Source of the DNA: Ryuthela nishihirai
Taxonomy: Eukaryota; Arthropoda; Arachnida; Araneae; Heptathelidae
Assembly: GCA_038380435.1 (NCBI GenBank)
Contig: JAWZYU010000017.1
Location: 25,791,283 to 25,855,282, forward strand
Length of the DNA stretch: 64,000 nucleotides
Direction of reading: 5' to 3'
The translations under genes were made by a program, and so were the position numbers. The notes under the pieces were generated by a model that saw only the letters and a program-made list of their open reading frames with translations, made no database searches and was not told the origin of the DNA. Positions 34,219 to 46,289 of this stretch are shown piece by piece. Positions within the stretch are counted from its first letter, which is position 1. Every line of letters starts with the position of its first letter.

Positions 34219-35065
34219 TCACACAAAATCTTTCAGGAGTGGTACACGAAAGGCTTTTTTAATGCTGAAAGTAGTATAAATGAGGAAACATATTTTTGAG
34301 TCGGATGGAGGTGAAGATTTTAGTTTCTTACATTTTTCAGAATTAAGTCTTAATTTCCAAGCCAAATTCTTTTTTTTTTTTTGCTACTGTATCACTCTGA
34401 AAAAGTCTTAAAATTAGAGACCTTTTTGTTTTTCTAAAATATTTTAAATTAAATAGTGTTTAATTTGCTATATAATATGACCTATTTCTATTGATTAGTT
34501 TAAAAAAAAAGTTGTCTTGTTTATTTGACTCAGGAAAGTTGGCAGAAAGCTTAGTCTAGTGTCAAAGTATAGGACTGAGAAAAAGAAGAAATTAATTTTC
34601 TTGTTCCAAGTAAAAGTTTATTTTTCTCTTATTCAGAAAGAAATATCCTTTCTATTAATATGCATTATAATTATTTTTTATGTATTTTCTAAACAATTTT
34701 TTTTCACTACTGACTAAAAAAAGCTATTAAAACTTGTCTTTTTTTGTTAAATATTTTATTTTTATGAAATCCAGAATTAAATCTGGTGACTAATTAGCCT
34801 GCTTGGCTACAAAGTAAAATAACCTGGTCTATGCAAGGGTAAACTCATGAAGGTTAATTTTTTTTTTATTACTGAATCTGAAGGATGATTTGTTGTTAGT
34901 AGACATCATTAAGTTAAAGTTATTTCCTCCATTATATAAAATTAATTTCCAAGTGGTATATAAAAGCACAAAATTATTTTATGTATAAATCACACACTGC
35001 ACTCAACATTACATAGAATTTAGGCCAGAAGGATTGTGCTATGAAAGGAAATTTAAATAAATAAA
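34219..35065. other. Intron 4: no recognised element
   Basis: AT-rich with several T and A runs; nothing recognised. Confidence 0.55.
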
Positions 35066-35245
35066 ACTCCCTCAAGTAGCTGCTTGCCACAGAGGTGTGA
35101 CAAGAGCCTGTCTGTTTATACACCATAGTAGAAGGTCTGTGAGGATGGTGGGATCTCAGCAGAAAAATGACACATACATTCATGCCTTACCCAGGTCCCT
35201 TAGATCAGTAGCCAAGCATGCTAACTGCTCGGTCACCGGATGGCT
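35066..35245 (-). mobile_element. SINE-B
   Basis: Window strand reads CTCAAGTAGCTGCTTGCCAC ... CATGCCTTACCCAGG ... GATCAGTAGCCAAGCATGCT, the reverse complement of SINE-B. The B-box region has lost part of GGTTCGAGCCC. Confidence 0.87.
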
Positions 35246-36239
35246 AATTTATGAGAAATAATTTGGGAAATAGGCTGTAAATTGATTGGCAGTGACAAGC
35301 TATTTTGATTCTTAATACTTTTTCTATGCCAAAAAAGTCTGAATGTTCTATTTGAAACAGTAAAATGTTGTGTGTAAAATATACATATTATAAAATAATG
35401 ACACCACATTCATTACAGTAGGAAAAAATATCTTGTTTTCCTCTACAAGTCTTCCCTCACAGATATTCTCTATAGTATATATATATACAGGAATAAATTT
35501 AGATATATCTAATATATGTATGAGAGTCAACATGGTATATTTATGATACATTTATATATGCAATAAGTTTAGTACTACTTGATATTGTGGGCAGCAAACT
35601 TAAATTACTAATTAAATGGCGCTGTTCTTGTATTTGCATGTTATATGAAATAACTAGGACAAGCTTGATAAGTTTCTAGGTAATCCTAGGTCCATCCTTT
35701 GTGTTAGGGAGCTCCTGCTTCCTTTTAATAAAAAAAAAGATAGTGATAGGCTCCTCTAGATTTTAATGGTAAGTCAACTGCTGAAGGGGGAAAGATAAAA
35801 TTCTTAGAGTGTTACAGATCTAGACACTATAACATTATATACTTTCTCTCTGTAAATATTTCAATATTTCATTTTAAACTTAAACATAGTTTTTCTGACA
35901 TTATTTGGTATTAAAGGCCAACTTTCTTTTATTGTAGTTTCTGCTTGGAAAATGCTTTTTTCATAATATGCTCCCTTCATTTAGGAAAGCAATGGCTAAC
36001 AAATGCAGATCAATTCAAAGAAGGAAAAAAATCTCAATTATGTTTTCATACTTAATGCTTGCATTCCTTTAAAATTTCTTGTATACTTATGTGATTGCAT
36101 TTTTTATTTTGTAAAAGAAAGTAAGGTATTTCCCTACATAAAGGACAAAGAGAATAGAGAAGCTCTATCAGGCTTCTTACAACATATAAATGATTAAACA
36201 AAGGAATGCTTGGTAATCAGATATGGTTGATTTACCTCT
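35246..36239. other. Intron 4: no recognised element
   Basis: AT-rich with a (TA)n run near 35477; nothing else recognised. Confidence 0.55.
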
Positions 36240-36608
36240 GAACATGGGTAGGGTTGTTTAACTTTGAACAGTGCTTTTTTTTGTACATAATTGACTAAAT
36301 GACCATGTCGCAATATCTTAGAGAAGGCTGGAAGAAGGGGACCCACTGGACAGCTGTTAGGAGACAGGTGGAAGTCTTACTTCAAGGCCATTCAGATATT
36401 CTTGAATGGGCACAGAGTATGACTTTCCTGCACATGGGGCCACATCATAACGTCAACAGCCTTTCCAAACCCATTGATGTCCCCTTTTTCATTGAGGGCT
36501 TGGTGAGGTTAGCGGAGATAAATCTCAGTGCTGGCACAGTTTGGGATTTGAACCTGGGAACAACATATTGCAAACCTGTGTGTTACTGACTGAGCTAACC
36601 CCTGCTCC
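36240..36608 (-). mobile_element. Full-length SINE-A, minus strand
   Basis: Starts with the reverse of the tail (GGGTTGTTTAACTTTGAAC) and ends with the head (GAACCTGGGAACAACATATT ... ACTGAGCTAACCCCTGC). Moderately decayed. Confidence 0.87.
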
Positions 36609-36760
36609 TAGTCAGATGTGCTAATACTATATAGCACACAATAACATTTGAATATATCTAACTTTTAATCTCTTTAATGATATAAATTCATCTGCACATG
36701 TGTAATTTTATATGTATTAGTGATTGAGTAAATGAAAAATATTGAGTAATTTCTATTTAG

Positions 36761-36902
36761 GATTTCTGGAGCGCAGTGTTCTGATGTATCGAATTCAGAG
36801 ACTGTGGCAGTTGATGATGAACGACACCAAGAAACAGACAAGATTCCTAAAGGAAGCATGCCTGATCCTTGTCATATTACACATCATCCGAAGCCTGTTG
36901 CT
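36761..36902 (+). CDS. ATXN7: Ataxin-7 exon, acidic linker and start of conserved C-terminal block
   Basis: Acceptor TTTCTATTTAG/G, donor GTTGCT/GTAAGT; 142 bases, phase 2 in and phase 0 out. Encodes R-ISGAQCSDVSNSETVAVDDE, then RHQETDKIPKGSMPDPCHIT and HHPKPVA. The HPKPVA end runs into VCTFGLRQLG of the next exon, a block that resembles the region after the SCA7 domain in vertebrate ataxin-7 (from memory of the family, not aligned here). Too short for a usual ORF call but has clean splice signals on both sides. Confidence 0.9.
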
Positions 36903-37227
36903 GTAAGTGCCATTAACATTGTTTTTATTTGAAAAAGGATAATGCATTAAAAGAGAATTATTTTTTACACTGCCCTACCAAAATAGTAAAGAATTTCTAT
37001 GTTATATCAATGGGAATATAACTTTGTAGCTCTATGGTTTCTAAAATATGTATTTAATATAAAAATCTGACTGAAGATGAAGATTATAATCAAATCTATT
37101 TAAATCTGGATTATCAACAATATTCATTCGGTATTTAAAGAGTTATATTTTTCAACAGTAATGTGTCATAAGAATTTTCTTGAGAAATTAATTAAAACTT
37201 AAAGATATATTTATTTTTACATTTATT

Positions 37228-37621
37228 TCCCCCTCAAGCAGCTGCTTGCCATAGAGGTTTGATAGGAACCTGTCAGTTTTTATGCCATAGTAGATCTGTG
37301 AGGAAGGTGAGACCTCAACAGAAAAACATGAACATCCATGCCTTACCTGGGGCTTGAGCCCACGTCCCTTAGATCAGTAGGCAACCACACTAACCATTCG
37401 CCATGGGAATGCCTTACCTGGGGCTTGAGCCCACGTCCCTTAGATCAGTAGGCAACCACACTAACCATTCGCCATGGGAATGCCTTACCTGGGGCTTGAG
37501 CCCACGTCCCTTAGATCAGTAGGCAACCACACTAACCATTCGCCATGGGAATGCCTTACCTGGGGCTTGAGCCCACGTCCCTTAGATCAGTAGGCAACCA
37601 CACTAACCATTCGCCATGGGA
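37228..37621 (-). mobile_element. SINE-B with a four-fold amplified head
   Basis: Normal SINE-B body (CTCAAGCAGCTGCTTGCCAT ... TGAGACCTCAACAG) followed by its tRNA-derived head, which is present four times in tandem instead of once. Confidence 0.88.
37338..37621. repeat. Four perfect tandem copies of a 71-bp unit
   Basis: Units start at 37338, 37409, 37480 and 37551, each beginning ATGCCTTACCTGGGGCTTGA and ending TTCGCCATGGGA. I see no difference between the four. The unit is the SINE-B head including both degraded pol III boxes (minus strand). Confidence 0.95.
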
Positions 37622-37921
37622 CAGCTATATATAAGTAATGTTTAAAATCATTTAATAAAATACATATACATTTTAGAAGTTTGCATAATAATTATTTCAA
37701 TATTAGACAATTATGAATGTTTTTTTTATAAAACAATATCATTTATTGTTCAGCATTCCAGTTCCATAACTCTTTAAATATAGAATAAATACTGTTGAAA
37801 ATTGAGATATTGATTGAATTATGATCTTTGTGTACAGTCAAATTTTTACACTAAATGCATATTTTGGATGTTATAGAGCTTTGAAATTAGATTCCCATTC
37901 CATTCATCCCCAAGATCCCAT

Positions 37922-37971
37922 TCTTGTTATGAGAAAATGGAAATCAGATTCCCATTTTCTCATAACGAGGA
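37922..37971. repeat. Hairpin
   Basis: GTTATGAGAAAATGG and its exact complement CCATTTTCTCATAAC surround a ~10-base loop, with a few further paired bases outside. Confidence 0.8.
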
Positions 37972-38004
37972 AATTCTGTAATATTTTTGCAGAGCAGTGT
38001 GTAA

Positions 38005-38779
38005 GGGTTGTTCCAATGAAAAATGGACAACCAATATATATCTGGGTAATGGACTGAGTAAGTGATCTGTCTGCCCTCACTCAGGGAAATGGGTGTACAC
38101 ATAAGGAATTCATCAACATCAGAATCAGTGACAAGTATCAATTTGAACATGATAGATGCTGTGTGGGTTACAAACAATCCCATGTGGAAGCATCCAAAGT
38201 TGTACAGTGGGTGATATGCTGGCATTTTAATTTGACTAACAGGATCCACTGTTGATTGATTTTCTGGTACATGGTGACACTATCAGTCCATGATGCAAAT
38301 GATATTACAGAATATTGACATTTGAAGGTGGACAATAAAGTCAAAAACACACAACTTTTGAGTAAAACAGGTTGTTGCATGATATCTACTCCCACGATGC
38401 CCAAGTAACTTTAACAATGTTAAACATTTATGGTTGGGATGGCTGGAACATCTTTATAAGTCTGGCATCTCCCTTGTATTTTCACTTTTTTTGGACATTT
38501 CAAAAGCAACATGAAAAGAAGGAATTGAAGTTAGATGAAACTGACTCATACTTCCTGTCATAACTTCCTTACGCAACAGCCAAAGCTGCTCTAGGGAAGA
38601 GGGTATCATGTTGCAAATTTGAACAGGTGAATAAATTAAATACACTTCATTTCCTGTTTGTGCACTTTTCATTTTAATTACCCTTATAACAGAACTTCTG
38701 TAGTTTCCCATATGAAAGGGAATAAAAAATGTTGCAGATGTACCTGTGCAAGGCTGCACCAGTATATAGTAACACAGTA
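38005..38779. other. Uncharacterised piece beside transposon debris
   Basis: Starts near GGGTTGTTCCAATGAAAAATG, which recalls a mariner end such as that at 48487. The minus-strand ORFs here have no recognised motif. Probably transposon-derived, but I cannot name it. Confidence 0.35.
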
Positions 38780-39480
38780 CATTTTTTCTATACCTAAGTA
38801 TAGGGCTAAAGGATATCATCCCTGTACCTCTGACCAGTGAGTTGTATACAGCCATATGATGAATATGGTGTCATTCTTTGATATTACACAATTTATGATT
38901 TGATGTTAGATACTTGATGTTAGGTAACAAGTTCCTTGCTCTCTCCAGATCAAAACATGTCAAATATCAGTGTGAAGATTAAATGGTGATTTGACAGTGA
39001 AGAGCCCGTGTGCCTATTGGTCCAGTCACAATGTTTGCACCATGTTAGGCTCTTCTATGAGAGGGACTGAGGGGAATACAGGCTTTCAGTCTTCTCATGT
39101 ACAGCCCTCTCTGATCAGCAAACAGTGTGCTTCAAAATTCTCCCATTGGCTGCATAAAGCTGCAGAGAAAGCAGCCTGGCTGGCCACCCTATGACATCTT
39201 GTTGTTAGTGCAAGATATCAGTCATACTGTGCCATTGTCACTTGGATGATAATTCATTCTGCTGTGGCTAATATCTGCTGTTTTGTTGGAATCATCTCCA
39301 AAGTCTTGAAAGCACTGATTGGGTGATGTTTACAGTCCTAGCCTAATTAGTATGGGATCAGCCATACTGATTGTTCTACCATGTACAAAAGCATCTGTAT
39401 GATTTCTCTGTGCCATATACTGTTGTTGGAAATGCAACATGAACACAATGCTTGCTCAACAGGAAATGAGTGGTGCAGAA
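38780..39480 (-). pseudogene. Tc1-like transposase remnant
   Basis: On the minus strand the middle of a Tc1-like protein is readable: RGLYMRRLKACIPLSPSHRR (the G-L--R-P---PL-P-HR-AR block before the catalytic core), a W..DW-like continuation into LERARNLLPNI, and LTGQRYRDDIL, the LTG-RYRDEIL segment between the first two catalytic Asp. Frameshifts and stops throughout. The last Asp/Glu block was not found. Confidence 0.7.
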
Positions 39481-39504
39481 CCAGCTTTTATTGCACCTCA
39501 TATA

Positions 39505-40087
39505 CACTATACTGCAAAAAATGTCTGGACACTTTCATGTTAAGTGAATGAATAGCCACATTCAAATCTACGTAACTTTGAAAATAAGCTTTTTACAGAA
39601 AAAGTCGCTAGACATAAATTGAAGATCTCAGTCATAGCTCTCTAAATCTCTATTTTCTACAATATTAATCTAATATTTAAAAAGTTATGGAAGCTGAAAC
39701 ATTTAAGTGAAACTTTTGCTAGTTTGAAAATTTACTTCAAGAAGTTAAATCACAACTGTTATAACAAGTTGTTCACAATATAAATGTGATATTTGAATTT
39801 TGTATAAGGATTTTTGAAGTTTTCATCAATTTGGGGGGAAAATGTTTTGGAAGTGTGGTGTGTGATAGCATCTGTTGTTAAATATTACAGCTTCCATAAC
39901 TCTTTAAATATTAGATTAATATTATAGAAAATAGAGATTTAGAGAGCTCTGACTGAGATCTTCAGTTTATGTCTAGTGACTTTTTTTTTCCATAAAAAGC
40001 TTATTTTCAAAGTTAGGTAGATTTGAATGTGGTTATTTGTTTACTTAATCTGAAAGTGTCTGGACACTTTTTTTTTTCAATATAGTG
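39505..40087. mobile_element. 583-bp MITE with ~200-bp inverted repeats
   Basis: Ends CACTATACTGCAAAAAATGT and GACACTTTTTTTTTTCAATA...GTG, flanked by TA (39503-39504, 40088-40089). The arms stay complementary inward for about 200 bases (AATGTCTGGACAC, TTGAAAATAAGCTTTTT, ATGGAAGCTG). No ORF. TA target and ends suggest a Tc1/mariner-mobilised element. Confidence 0.85.
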
Positions 40088-40329
40088 TATGTATTTCAAA
40101 TCAGTATTCAAATTTTGTCCAGTTCAGTCATTTATGATCCAGTTAACAGTATATGAATTATGTTTAATTTTTGGACACCAGTATATATTAAAATAAACTA
40201 TAAGAATATTAATTCAAATGTTTGTGGTTACTTAGAAACAAACAATGACATACTACAGTAATTCTAAATCTGTGCATTCGTTGTCATGCAAAATGTGTAC
40301 AATGATACATCACCATGAATTTTAAATAC

Positions 40330-41490
40330 CTCTCAATGTAGTACTAAGGGAAGTATGAAGTCCACAGCATCAGTCCATAACTATTACAAGTTTTGGAGTC
40401 TTGGTTTCCATTGTTAGAAATGTTATGCAATGAGTGAGTTAAGTATTGAAATTCATACAAATTTATGTCATTACTGGAAAAAAGGGATTAAAAGCTACTG
40501 AAGTGGTCCATTTGTGCTGCTCAAGCTTGGTTCAGGAAATTCATAGGTAGTGAAATGAGCCTAGAAAGTAATTCATAATCAGGACTGCCAATATCTAGAT
40601 CACAACATTCTTCATGTTGTTGAAACTAATCCATTGACAATCACTCGTAGGCACAGGTACTCTAAACTAACTTACCCACAGACAACTGTAGTGTGGCATC
40701 TGCAATGATTCAGTAAGATAGCCAGGAGTTGCCACAGTATTTCACCTAACTGACTGCTGAACAAGCAAGCCGTCGTATCAGTCTGCAAGAAACTCCTTGC
40801 TCATCCATGTGACCACTGTCTCGTCTCATCAAGTGAATTTTTACATGCCATGAAAAATGGACTTTTTTTCAACAATCTGAACACCGAAAAGCAGATACTT
40901 GATCCAGGCTAGCCTGCAATTCTTGTCTCAAAGAGAAGACAATTTTAAACAAAAGCCAATGTTGTGTGTTTGGTGGAATTTTGAGGGTATAGTGCACTTT
41001 GAACTGGTTCCTGATGGACATGACATCAATGCTGACCTTTACTCAGCACAACTGGATCATGTGCACTCTATGATGCTTTAATGCTACCTGATTTTACCTG
41101 CCATCTTACTTTGGTAAACAAACTTAAAGTACTCCAACAAGACAATGCAAAACTGCACACTGCACTTCAGATGAAAGAAAACTTTGAGAACTGGCATTTG
41201 AGCTTCTTCCTCACCCAGCATATAGTCCGGATCTAGCTCCTTCCGACTATCACTCCTTTCACTCCATGGCTTATTTTCTTTGAGGTACGTGGTTTCAAAC
41301 ATTTCAGAAAGTCTGAAATGGATGTTGAATTTTTCACCTCCAAGGACCAAGCATGGTATCATAGGGAATCCTAACAACTTGCTGACAGATTGTTCCGAAC
41401 TAATGAAAACGATAGTTTATATTTCACTGAGTAAGGTTCGTTATTTATATTGTAATAGTCATTTTTCAAGTAGATGATAAAATGCACAGA
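40330..41490 (+). pseudogene. Mariner transposase, broken
   Basis: Successive frames give AAQAWFRKFIGSEMSLES (DNA-binding part, 40518 on), LLNKQAVVSVCKKLLAHPCDH (40755 on), KNGLFFNNLNTEKQ before the catalytic core, KQKPMLCVWWNFEGIVHFEL with VPDGHDINADLYSAQLDHVH (40950-41075), QQDNAKLHTA with the second Asp (41138), and YSPDLAPSDYH with the third Asp (41220-41255). The D...D34D layout and SPDLAPSDYH are classical mariner. At least three frameshifts. Confidence 0.87.
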
Positions 41491-41589
41491 TTTATGACTC
41501 ATCCTTAGTTTACTTGTGGTTAGTTGTTAAGTTACACATCCTAAGTCTACTAATGGTGGGAAGCAAATGTTCTACATATTGCTTCTCAC

Positions 41590-42240
41590 CACTAGTAGAG
41601 TGTATGTCTGGTGAAAACCTGCAGAAGCATACCACCCTGACTGTTTGGTTCTGACTGTGAAGCATGGAGGTGGATCCCCGATTCTGTTTGGTATCATGGC
41701 ATTCCTTAGGGCCATTAGTTATTCTGCAGGGTTATGTCACATCTGCAACATACGAATCCATTCTCAGGGACCATCTGTACCCAATGTTGCAGGCATTGTT
41801 CCCTAATGATCGTCCTTGGTTTCAAGCAGATAATGCACCCATTCATTGTGCGAAACGTGTCAAGTTGTGGTTTGCAGAGCATGAGGTACGGCAGCTACCC
41901 TGGCCACCTCAATCTTCAGACCTTGATATTATTGAGCATTTTTGGGAATATCTGGAATGCAAGGTCAGATCACACTTTCCACCTCCAGCATCAGTGGCAC
42001 AGTTGGGCCATATTTTACATGAAGAATGGTTCCACATTCCATTGCAGTATGTGCATGACTTGCATAAGATTATTCCACGTCAAATTGTGTCTATTCTGAA
42101 TGCCCAAGCCTACAGCTTATTAATAAAATGTTCTCCACAAACAGTACATGTTTCCATTATTTTGATAAACCCCTGTACTTATTTATTTGTAAATGACCTA
42201 AAATCAAACTATATAATACCTTTACTGAAAAAACTCTGAC
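41590..42240 (+). pseudogene. Tc1-like transposase, C-terminal half
   Basis: A 191-codon open frame begins after a frameshift from VKHGGGSP. It reads LGPLVILQGYVTSATYESIL, then FQADNAPIHCAKRVKLWFAE with the second catalytic Asp, HEVRQLPWPPQSSDLDIIEH with the block before the final Glu (FWEYLE), and HEEWFHIPLQYVHDLHKIIP. The last two catalytic residues are present but the N-terminal half is missing. One of the longest open transposase stretches in the window. Confidence 0.88.
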
Positions 42241-42946
42241 ACAATTTGTGGATAAACTTCAAATGCACCTTTCCAACTTTTTAGTGTTTTAATCAATGTG
42301 CTTCATTTTGTTCTTTTTTCTTGATCAAAGTTATTAGGTTGAGACAACTGTCTTTACCACTCAGTGAAGCTTGTTTCTGAAGATACAGCTTTCTGCAATA
42401 AGTATCAGAGACTTTTCATTGTGGATCAAATATTGTTACATTACTAATGTGTTGTAAGCTGCACCATGAAATTTGTGTATACTACAAAATTAATATTTTT
42501 TATTATGTCTGCTAGTATGTATTACAACAGTTAGTAATAATAGGAATATCAAATCTTCCGCAGAAAAAAATTATATAAATTGTCATTATTCTATTACCAT
42601 TTTGTAAGTTTAAGACCTAAAATTCATAAGTGAAACTTTTTTTTTGCTTGTAGGATGATTTTGCTTCTATATCAATGATTCCTGTTGTGTTGTGTATCAT
42701 CCACTGAGGTTTTTTCTTTTGCTTGCACATATTTAGAGATAATAAAGCTAGGTTTTGTATAATGGAAAAGAATTAAAGTTATTATATTTTGCTCTTTTTT
42801 CCCAAACTCTGCATATTGAGATGAGTTACTCAGACAAGACCTGGATTATTTGGTAGTTTATCTTTTATCGCTGTCAAGCTGTCTGAAGTTTGTTTATTTT
42901 ATCTGCAAGCTCCATGTAATATTTGAAACACAGGATTTAATATTAT
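42241..42946. other. Intron 5: no recognised element
   Basis: AT-rich spacer; nothing recognised. Confidence 0.55.
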
Positions 42947-43677
42947 AGGTAATCCCCAGCCAGTTTAGATTCCAGTGTTAAAATAATCCCATTTCTTCCC
43001 ATCAAGTGTTAAAAAAATTAGGAAAAAAAATTTTTTTTCTCTAAAGAATTTCTTATGTACAACATAAATGATGTAAATAGATAGTGAAGCAGTTTATACG
43101 TAATGCATAGTTATCTTGAGTGAAAGGCTTCATTTCTGAGATATAGAGAATGTTTATAGAAAGACTTTGATTGGTACGATAGTCAAAAGTTTTAATTATC
43201 AATCAGCATGTAACTTTGTTGCAGAGGCACAACTATGAGTTCACACAAGAGTGTTGCAAAATGTAGTTGTGATATGCTGCCTGATGGCTAGTGAGTGCTG
43301 AGTTCGGTGCAATATAAAATCTAAATTCAATAAATATTATTTACTTAGCAAAAAAGCCAAACAGTGCATCCTGGACTCCTTTATCAAGTGAAAGCCATGT
43401 CCTAGGCATTAATTTGGTTAAGCAGTGAGCTCCAAAAGATTTTGTGGTGTTATTATATTTTCAATTTATTTATAAGTAAAAAATATATTAAACTTTATTT
43501 TTGACAGCTTTTTACTGTATGTCTCCATGTTTCATTTTTATGAATTATAATTATTTACTTGGGGTAGTGGCCTGTACCCTATCTGGTTGAAATGCATGTT
43601 ATAATACCCCACTGAATATGCCTTTCACAGTGTGAAGTTGCCAGGAATGCATCCATCACATTAACTGGGGATTACCT
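42947..43677. mobile_element. Unclassified DNA element with short inverted ends
   Basis: AGGTAATCCCCAG at the left and its exact complement CTGGGGATTACCT at the right, with TATA-like flanks, bound about 730 bp. The inside has no recognised protein. TA-rich flanks allow a Tc1/mariner/pogo relation, but this is unproven. Confidence 0.55.
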
Positions 43678-44680
43678 ATATATGTGAACTTCTAATTAAA
43701 GTTTTAGTAGTAAGAAAATGCATGTAAATTAGCTAATATTGTTTTCACCAAATTTGATAGCCCCTTATGTTGAGTACCTAATTCAGATGGTGCTCACAAC
43801 TTTTCATTTTATATTCAAATGTACCCATGGCCTCATGTTCAGAACCCCTAATTTACCTATTATGACAATGTCTAAAATTATCAGCTATTAGGGGGAAAAA
43901 ATCATTAATCACATTCAGAGCATAACCCCCTGGGAGGTCTTAACCCTTCAAGTGTTGGTAGTTCCCAGATAACGTTGCTGCAGGGTTTATATATTTTTGC
44001 CAAAAGAATTTTTTTTTGTTTCTAAAATTAACCATGAAAATTACCAAATTAAACTCTGTATAAATAACATTGCCAACTTGTATTAGTTATGCATATCAGT
44101 TTAAAGTTCTGTAGTTCTTTTAGTTTTTGTGTTTAGAACACTTCATAAGTAACCGAGCACTTTAAAGGTTAAAAACTCCAGGTTGGCTTTTTAAGAGTTA
44201 AAGGTGGATTTAAAAGTACTTCATCCACAAAAAGTTTTAAGAATGGGGGGGATGAACTACTGGTAAAAAGCATGGCAACTACAGGGAAAAATAGTCTTAC
44301 AACTTTATGCAGCTGTGAGCTCATTGAAATGAAACAGTGATCATAGAAGACCTGGTGAGGACTTCTAGTGTATCTCTGAAGGACAGTATTGGATGTACCT
44401 GAAAGGACTTTAAAGTTTATCTAAAGGTATGAAATCAAACCTTTTTCCATTACTGGCATAATAATAAGAATCTTATTTTTTTTTTGGCAAAAATTCACCT
44501 ATATTTTCAGTTTAACATCTGTCTTATCAATATTTATCCTAAGCAGTCTTTTTTTAATTTTATCAGCTTTAATACTGCATCCAATATTTAAAAAAAGAAT
44601 GCTTTTGCTAAATTTGGCATTGAATTTCTCTCTAAATAACTGTGTAGATAAGATGGAATAAATAATGTAAGCACAATATA
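43678..44680. other. Intron 5: no recognised element
   Basis: AT-rich sequence without a recognisable element. Confidence 0.5.
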
Positions 44681-45801
44681 CACTCAGAGTCATAACATTA
44701 TGACTACCTGCCTAATAGCATGTTGGCTTTTCCCTCGATAAGTGCTTGCACCAAGCATGCCATTGGCTCCACCAGACCATGGAAAGTATCCTTAGATATT
44801 CTGTACCAGATTGGCAGAATGACATCATAGAATTCTGTGGTGGAGCAAGGCACTGGCATGGACCTGCGAATGTTGCAATTCCACTGCATCCCACTAATGT
44901 TTGTTGGTGTTGGGAGAATTTGACAGCCAGGACGTACAAAATACTTGATTATGATCCTCCAACTATTCCTGCATAATGCAGGCCTTGTGACATGGGACAT
45001 TGTTTTGCTGAAAAGTCCAATGCTATTCTGATACATGGTCATCATGGAGGGATATAGGGTACCACTAGGTCCAAGACAATACCTAGATAGGATCTGATGG
45101 TGAGGGTATGTTCAACAGGGTTGAAGGGACTATGTGATGTCCATGAGAATAATCCCCATACCATGATACCATTACTATTTCTGTCCCATCTGCATGGTGG
45201 ATCTGTAACCTGGACTCATTGGACTAGGTGACTCTTTTCCAGTCATCCAATGTCCAGCCACAGTTCTTCCAGGCACACTGTAGGCAGAGCTATGATGACT
45301 GTCAGTCAACATGGTCACATGAAAGGCTGCAGACTCCTTAGGCCTATCCACAAGAGTGTCTGCTGCATTGTATGCTTCGAAACGTTTCTCTGTGCACCCT
45401 GGTTATAGTTTGCCATTAATTGAGGGATCATTAGCTTTCTGTTGTCCCAGACAGCACATGCCAACCAGCATTCATCTTGAATGTCAAAAAGTGATCTTTT
45501 TCCATCACATTGGGTGGATATGCATCCCTCTTCAGACCATTCCCTCCACACCTTCATTACTGCAGCCCTCAAAACAGCCAGCAATGCCTGTGATTGCTGA
45601 GATGCTTACCCCTGCCTTCCTTGCACTGATAATCATTCCCTGTTCAAGCTCCGACAATCCTTCTCTTTTTCCCCCATTGTCCAGACCTCACAGCACAGGC
45701 AAGGCACATTAGTATGTATGTATATTCCTTGCCATTTGGTGATGTCACTGCTACATGCCCACTTTGGGAGATGGTGGCAATAATGATCTGGTCTATGAAT
45801 G
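44681..45801 (-). mobile_element. Tc1-like element with broken transposase
   Basis: Left end CACTCAGAGTCATAACATTA next to TA; right end near GGTGGCAATAATGATCTGG...GAATG followed by TA. Minus-strand transposase: LNREMIISARKAGVSISAIT (45640 region), VMKVWREWSEEG (45550), QQNNVPCHKACIMQEWLEDH with the second Asp changed to Asn (45000), and the C-terminal RILSMVWWSQ/TFHGLVEPMACLVQAL in two frames. The SPDLNPIEH block is lost. The family is widespread in animals. Confidence 0.85.
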
Positions 45802-46289
45802 TATAGTAGAATCAAAAATCCTAATGGCAAGGATTAAAAAAAGCTTTAAGATCCAGCAGTCAAGAAAATTAGTTGGCCATCCCTCCATATCACTAGAGAT
45901 TTTGAAAAAGAAAATACATAGTGTATATATGATTCTCCCACTGGTCAACTATATTTTTCATTCTAGATGAATGGACAACTAGTTTTTTGTTCCATGGTGA
46001 ATGCCATTTAAAACTTTTCTCATTTGAATTTTTATCCTACTATGTGTATATTCTGCATATTATATAAAGCAATATACAAAATATGCAAGAAAAATTTAAT
46101 TTTCTCTTTTGAGCATACATAATATTCTTGTAAAATTTTAAGTGATAGTGCCAGTAAGTTTTTTGTTTATAAACCAATTAACTATCTCGGGTTTATGTGA
46201 AGTAGCAAAAAAAACAGTAGAATGTTTATTATCCAGTAGAATGATTTTTTTAAAAATTGAAATCCACCACAATGAAGAGATTATCTATG

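Larger units (their letters stand above)
37060..37830. mobile_element. Probable MITE split by a SINE-B array
   Basis: 37080-37165 and 37745-37845 are diverged inverted copies (CAATATTCATTCGGTATTTA against the complement of AAATATAGAATAAATACTG; both contain AAAGAGTTAT or its complement). The same motif occurs at 61140-61190 and inside 39505-40087. No target duplication pinned down. Confidence 0.4.

Noticed and set aside
35348..35551. Short AT-rich ORFs in introns (many places)
   Set aside because: Lengths are as expected by chance for this number of frames, with no motif and no codon pattern.
37338..37621. CRISPR-like array
   Set aside because: The four units are contiguous with no unique spacers, derive from a SINE head, and lie in a eukaryotic intron.
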